Source: JABFRG01 sp046351415 (GTDB lineage Bacteria; Myxococcota_A; Polyangia; Polyangiales; Polyangiaceae). Taken from it: a stretch of DNA of 64,000 bases. The stretch covers positions 511,936 through 575,935 of the forward strand of contig JAXLYO010000003.1 in the NCBI GenBank assembly GCA_046351415.1. Reading direction: 5' to 3'. How positions within the stretch are numbered: position 1 is the stretch's first letter; each line of letters begins with the position of its first letter. Positions 61,200-64,000 of the stretch are shown piece after piece. The position numbers and the translations under genes are program-made. The notes under the pieces are model-generated. The model did not search any database. It saw nothing but the letters and a program-made list of their open reading frames with translations, and was not told where the DNA came from.

Positions 61200-62642
61200 G
61201 TGGGCGTTTCGTTCGTCTTCTGCCATGGGGAGTATGCTCCTTCTGGGTTTGCGAGTGTCTCGATCGAGTGGCGGGACTATCGGGCGGGGCTCGGAATGTT
61301 GGGGGTCTCGTGCGGCGCGATCGATGTTCTGACGGCGTCGTCGAGTCAGCCGTTTTGGGGGTGTCTGGCGGTGATTCGGACGCTGATGCGTCAGGCAGTC
61401 GTCGTTCGGGATCGGCGTCTCGTCGAGGCGGAGATGGTGGCCATGTCCGACGAAGCGGCGATCGACTTCACGGAGGCGCTTCAAGCGTGGATGGAAGGGG
61501 CGGGGGCGGCTCCTCCTTTGTTGCATACGTTCACTTCTTCGCCGGAGGACTTGGAAGCGTTTGGGGAGGCTTTGTCCGAGGAGTGGAATCGGCTGCTCGA
61601 TGCGGTCGATGCTCGCTCCTCGAATACACCAGCGGAGGCGCCGCTTGCCGTTTCAGGACCGCAGGTGGTCGCGGTGCTCGACTTCTACGATCTTCGGTGT
61701 TGGGGAAGCATCTTGTGGAAGCGACTTGCGGAGCGCGCTCTTGCGGGGTCGCTTGGCCCTGCCGTCGAACTTCGCTTCGTCGTTCGTGCGATGACGGAGA
61801 GTGACCGTCTGCCGGACGAGCAGGCGCTGCTTCTGTCGTCATTCGACGAGATCTGGGTTCCTTCGTCGTTCCATTTGCCGGTATTTGCTCGTCCCGAGGT
61901 TGCGCCGACCTTCGTGGTGCCAGAGTCTTTCGACGAGTCCTTCTTTTCGGCAGCGTTGGCTCCGGCGAGGAGCGAATTAAGCGCAGGAATCACGTTTCTC
62001 GCGGTCTCGTTCTATCGTCCCGTCGCGGAGGTTCCGTCGTGGAACGAAGTGCGCAAAGCGATGCCGCTGACGATGGAAGCATTCTTTCGGGAGTTCGGCG
62101 GACAACCTGGGGCGCGCCTCATCGTCAAGGGGGCTTCGGGTGACGCCGAGACGCGGAGCGAGATCCTCGCGTGGATGGAGTCGCGCGGCATCGATCCTTC
62201 GTTCATCGAGCAGTTGGAGCTCGTGGGCTTTTGCGATGCTTCCGCCTTGCGTGACCTCTATGCGAAAGCAGACGTGTTCGTCGGCGTCTCGCGCGGAGAA
62301 GGATGGGGACGCCCCATCGTCGAGGCAATGGGCATGGGGTTGCCTTGCATCGTGACGCGGTTCAGCGGACCCGTGGAATTCGTTCGCGACGATTGTGCGT
62401 ATCTCGTCGACGCACCCCTGGCGCAGGTGAGTACGTTCTTGCCCACATTCGTGGGGTGGGGCAACTTCGCCAATCCTTCGGTCGATGCGATTCGCGAGGC
62501 CATGCGCACGGCAGCGAGCGACGGCTTGCTCCTTCGTGCGAAGGGCGCCCGTGCAGCAGAACACGTGCACGCACACTACCATCGCGCCGCCATCGCGGAA
62601 CGGATGGTCGCTCGCGCTCGTGTATTCTTCGCGCGCTCTTGA
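61200..62642 (+). CDS. Glycosyltransferase, GT4-like
   Basis: A 480-aa protein from GTG 61200, directly after the repeat array. The C-terminal half resembles GT-B glycosyltransferases of family 4: IVKGASGDAETRSEILAWME, DVFVGVSRGEGWGRPIVEAM with the E-x7-E-like nucleotide-sugar motif, and GLPCIVTRFSGPVEF. The N-terminal half is divergent. It may transfer sugar to a surface polysaccharide or a secondary metabolite. The substrate is unknown. Confidence 0.82.
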   Translation: MGVSFVFCHGEYAPSGFASVSIEWRDYRAGLGMLGVSCGAIDVLTASSSQPFWGCLAVIRTLMRQAVVVRDRRLVEAEMVAMSDEAAIDFTEALQAWMEGAGAAPPLLHTFTSSPEDLEAFGEALSEEWNRLLDAVDARSSNTPAEAPLAVSGPQVVAVLDFYDLRCWGSILWKRLAERALAGSLGPAVELRFVVRAMTESDRLPDEQALLLSSFDEIWVPSSFHLPVFARPEVAPTFVVPESFDESFFSAALAPARSELSAGITFLAVSFYRPVAEVPSWNEVRKAMPLTMEAFFREFGGQPGARLIVKGASGDAETRSEILAWMESRGIDPSFIEQLELVGFCDASALRDLYAKADVFVGVSRGEGWGRPIVEAMGMGLPCIVTRFSGPVEFVRDDCAYLVDAPLAQVSTFLPTFVGWGNFANPSVDAIREAMRTAASDGLLLRAKGARAAEHVHAHYHRAAIAERMVARARVFFARS

Positions 62643-62648
62643 GCGTGT

Positions 62649-63470
62649 CTATTCTCCACTGAAGTCGAGACGCATCATCGTGTGACGCTTCTGTCGTACG
62701 AGAGGGATATGGGCCATGAGGCGCAACAGGAGCCCCGTTGCATCGTAGGGATGGGGGAGCAGGTCGGTGACATTCGCGATGCGATCGCTCCATGCGAGTA
62801 CTTTGTCTTGCTCGTTCGCATCGAGGCCCCAGGGCATGGCTGGAAGACGATAGTGGAGGGTTCGTCGTAGCCCCTTCTGCGTGCGCCGACTGAGCCATCG
62901 CGGAATCGCGTCGAAGACCATGCTGCCGCCCGGGAAGCGCTCGGCGCAGGCCACGACGAGATGCCGCACGTCGGATGGCTTGAGGTACATCAGCAGCCCC
63001 GCGGCGGTGACGAATACGCCATGCTCCGTATCGACCTCTTCCATCCATCGAAAGTCGAGCGCAGAACACGCGACGTTGCGGTGGCGTCCCTCCGTGGGGA
63101 GAAATCGTTCGCGCACTGCGATCGACTCGGGCAGGTCGACCGCCAGCCATCGAACCTTGCCATCGTCGACACGCTCGAACTGTGTTTCGAGACCTGCGGC
63201 GAGCTCGACGACCGTGCAGCCAGGATGCGCGCGCATGAACCGCATCACCTCCTGGTCGAACACCATGGCACGATGCACCAATGTGGAATCGAGGCGCCCG
63301 AAATTGCGCTCGTATGGGTACTCGATCGCATCGGCGATGGCGATGGCGCTTTCGTCGCGGAAAAACGTGCGCTTTCGCGCCGCCGCCGCTCGATGATGAA
63401 GAGGCCAAAGAAGCGTCTCAGGCACGCCCTTCAAATCGACTTTCAATATCGGAGGCTTCTCCGGCTTCAC
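62649..63470 (-). CDS. Class I SAM methyltransferase, leucine carboxyl methyltransferase/TcmP-like
   Basis: A 273-aa protein, ATG overlapping the bioA stop by 4 nt. The SAM motif VVELAAGLETQFERV, WLAVDLPESI and the TYR-like FVTAAGLLMYLKPSDVR fit the LCMT family (PPM/TcmP-like), which methylates carboxyl groups or polyketides. A metal or zinc site is not seen. Translational coupling with bioA suggests a biotin-related or acyl substrate, but this is speculative. Confidence 0.78.
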   Translation of the reverse strand: MKPEKPPILKVDLKGVPETLLWPLHHRAAAARKRTFFRDESAIAIADAIEYPYERNFGRLDSTLVHRAMVFDQEVMRFMRAHPGCTVVELAAGLETQFERVDDGKVRWLAVDLPESIAVRERFLPTEGRHRNVACSALDFRWMEEVDTEHGVFVTAAGLLMYLKPSDVRHLVVACAERFPGGSMVFDAIPRWLSRRTQKGLRRTLHYRLPAMPWGLDANEQDKVLAWSDRIANVTDLLPHPYDATGLLLRLMAHIPLVRQKRHTMMRLDFSGE

Positions 63471-64000
63471 GAGAGCACCGCCCGGACGCTCTTGCGCACG
63501 ATGTCGAGGAGCTCGTCGAGCGCACCGTCGTCGATGACGAGTGGAGGACAGACGTAGACCGTGTCGCCCAGCGGACGGAGGTATGCGCCGCGTTTTCGTG
63601 CCTCTTCGTACACCTTCCAGCCGACTTCACCGCCATAGCCTAGGCCGCCCAAATCTGCGGCACCGATCATGCCCAACGATCGCACTCGCTCGACGCCCGC
63701 GATCGAAGAAAGCTCGGAGAACGCCGTGGCGATCTTTCTCGACTGCTTGGCTACGTTGCCGAGGATGTCCTCGTCTCGGTAGATGCGGAGCACTTCGCGC
63801 GCCAAGGCGGCTCCCAGTGGATTCCCGCAAAAGGTGTGGCCGTAATAGAACGCTTGGTCGCGCGCTCCTCGGAACGCTTGCTCGATACGCTTCGTGCAGA
63901 GCGTCGCTGCCATGGGCAGGACGGATGCGAATGCCTTACCGATGCAAAGGAAATCCGGCGTGATGCCCGCATGCTCGCAAGCGAAGAAGGGCCCCGTCCG
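63467..64000 (-). CDS. bioA: Adenosylmethionine-8-amino-7-oxononanoate aminotransferase (N-terminus cut by window edge)
   Basis: The last 177 residues of a class III PLP aminotransferase. It reads RTGPFFACEHAGITPDFLCI with the PLP Lys in GKAFASVLP, then FYYGHTFCGNPLGAALAREV and the C-terminal LRPLGDTVYVCPPLVIDDGA. These fit BioA, which makes DAPA from KAPA in biotin synthesis. The start lies outside the window. The stop overlaps the methyltransferase start. Confidence 0.88.
   Translation of the reverse strand, partial: RTGPFFACEHAGITPDFLCIGKAFASVLPMAATLCTKRIEQAFRGARDQAFYYGHTFCGNPLGAALAREVLRIYRDEDILGNVAKQSRKIATAFSELSSIAGVERVRSLGMIGAADLGGLGYGGEVGWKVYEEARKRGAYLRPLGDTVYVCPPLVIDDGALDELLDIVRKSVRAVLS

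Overview
The window is a dense, high-GC bacterial chromosome segment. Four things point to a myxobacterium-like member of the Myxococcota (Polyangiales type): many secreted lipoproteins, two giant kelch-type proteins with Cys-rich regions and MYXO-CTERM-like tails, a membrane Ser/Thr-kinase-like protein, and an AgmX/PglI-type TonB-like protein. This is inferred from gene content; no rRNA is present to confirm it. Starts are ATG, GTG, TTG and possibly one ATC. Many neighbouring genes overlap by 4 nt (ATGA, GTGA, TTGA), which suggests translational coupling.

Layout, left to right. At 1-7.3 kb are a truncated hrpB helicase, murB coupled to a lipoprotein, another lipoprotein, a J-domain protein and a membrane TPR/coiled-coil protein. 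At 7.5-15.6 kb are efp, a haem-c/PHM-type copper monooxygenase, hflX, a small lipoprotein, hutU, a glyoxalase-fold protein, a DHH phosphoesterase and a lipoprotein. At 15.7-24.4 kb are an Rsm22-like methyltransferase with thiE and a membrane protein, then hbd-crt-holB, a TPR lipoprotein, a membrane-anchored nuclease-like protein and lipA. At 24.4-32.8 kb are lipoproteins, a subtilase with a membrane tail, a DUF3943-like protein and the yhbH-spoVR operon. At 33-39.3 kb are a cold-shock protein and the pdhABC operon, extended by an FGE-fold protein and a metallophosphoesterase. At 39.7-47.4 kb are a TPR-like protein, a tetrahaem lipoprotein with a thioredoxin-like lipoprotein, an ABC ATPase pair with a predicted pseudokinase, and a DsbD-N-like protein. 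At 47.4-52.5 kb are prkA, tatD and a TonB-family protein. At 52.5-59.8 kb are the two kelch proteins. At 59.8-64 kb are tRNA-Pro, a REC-XRE regulator, tRNA-Met, a repeat array, a glycosyltransferase, a methyltransferase and a truncated bioA.

Functional links: LipA makes the cofactor used by the E2 subunit encoded by pdhC. PrkA, YhbH and SpoVR form a known stress/sporulation module that is split here by about 16 kb. Hbd and Crt catalyse consecutive steps on C4 acyl-CoA. The most unusual non-coding feature is a composite intergenic repeat at 40.4 kb and 61.0 kb. It has an 11-bp hairpin with a 3-nt loop, an 11-nt spacer and a TTTTGGG/CCCAAAA hairpin. The first stem shows compensatory changes between loci. 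One copy leads into a 4 x 31-bp tandem array, and a simpler relative lies at 39.56 kb.
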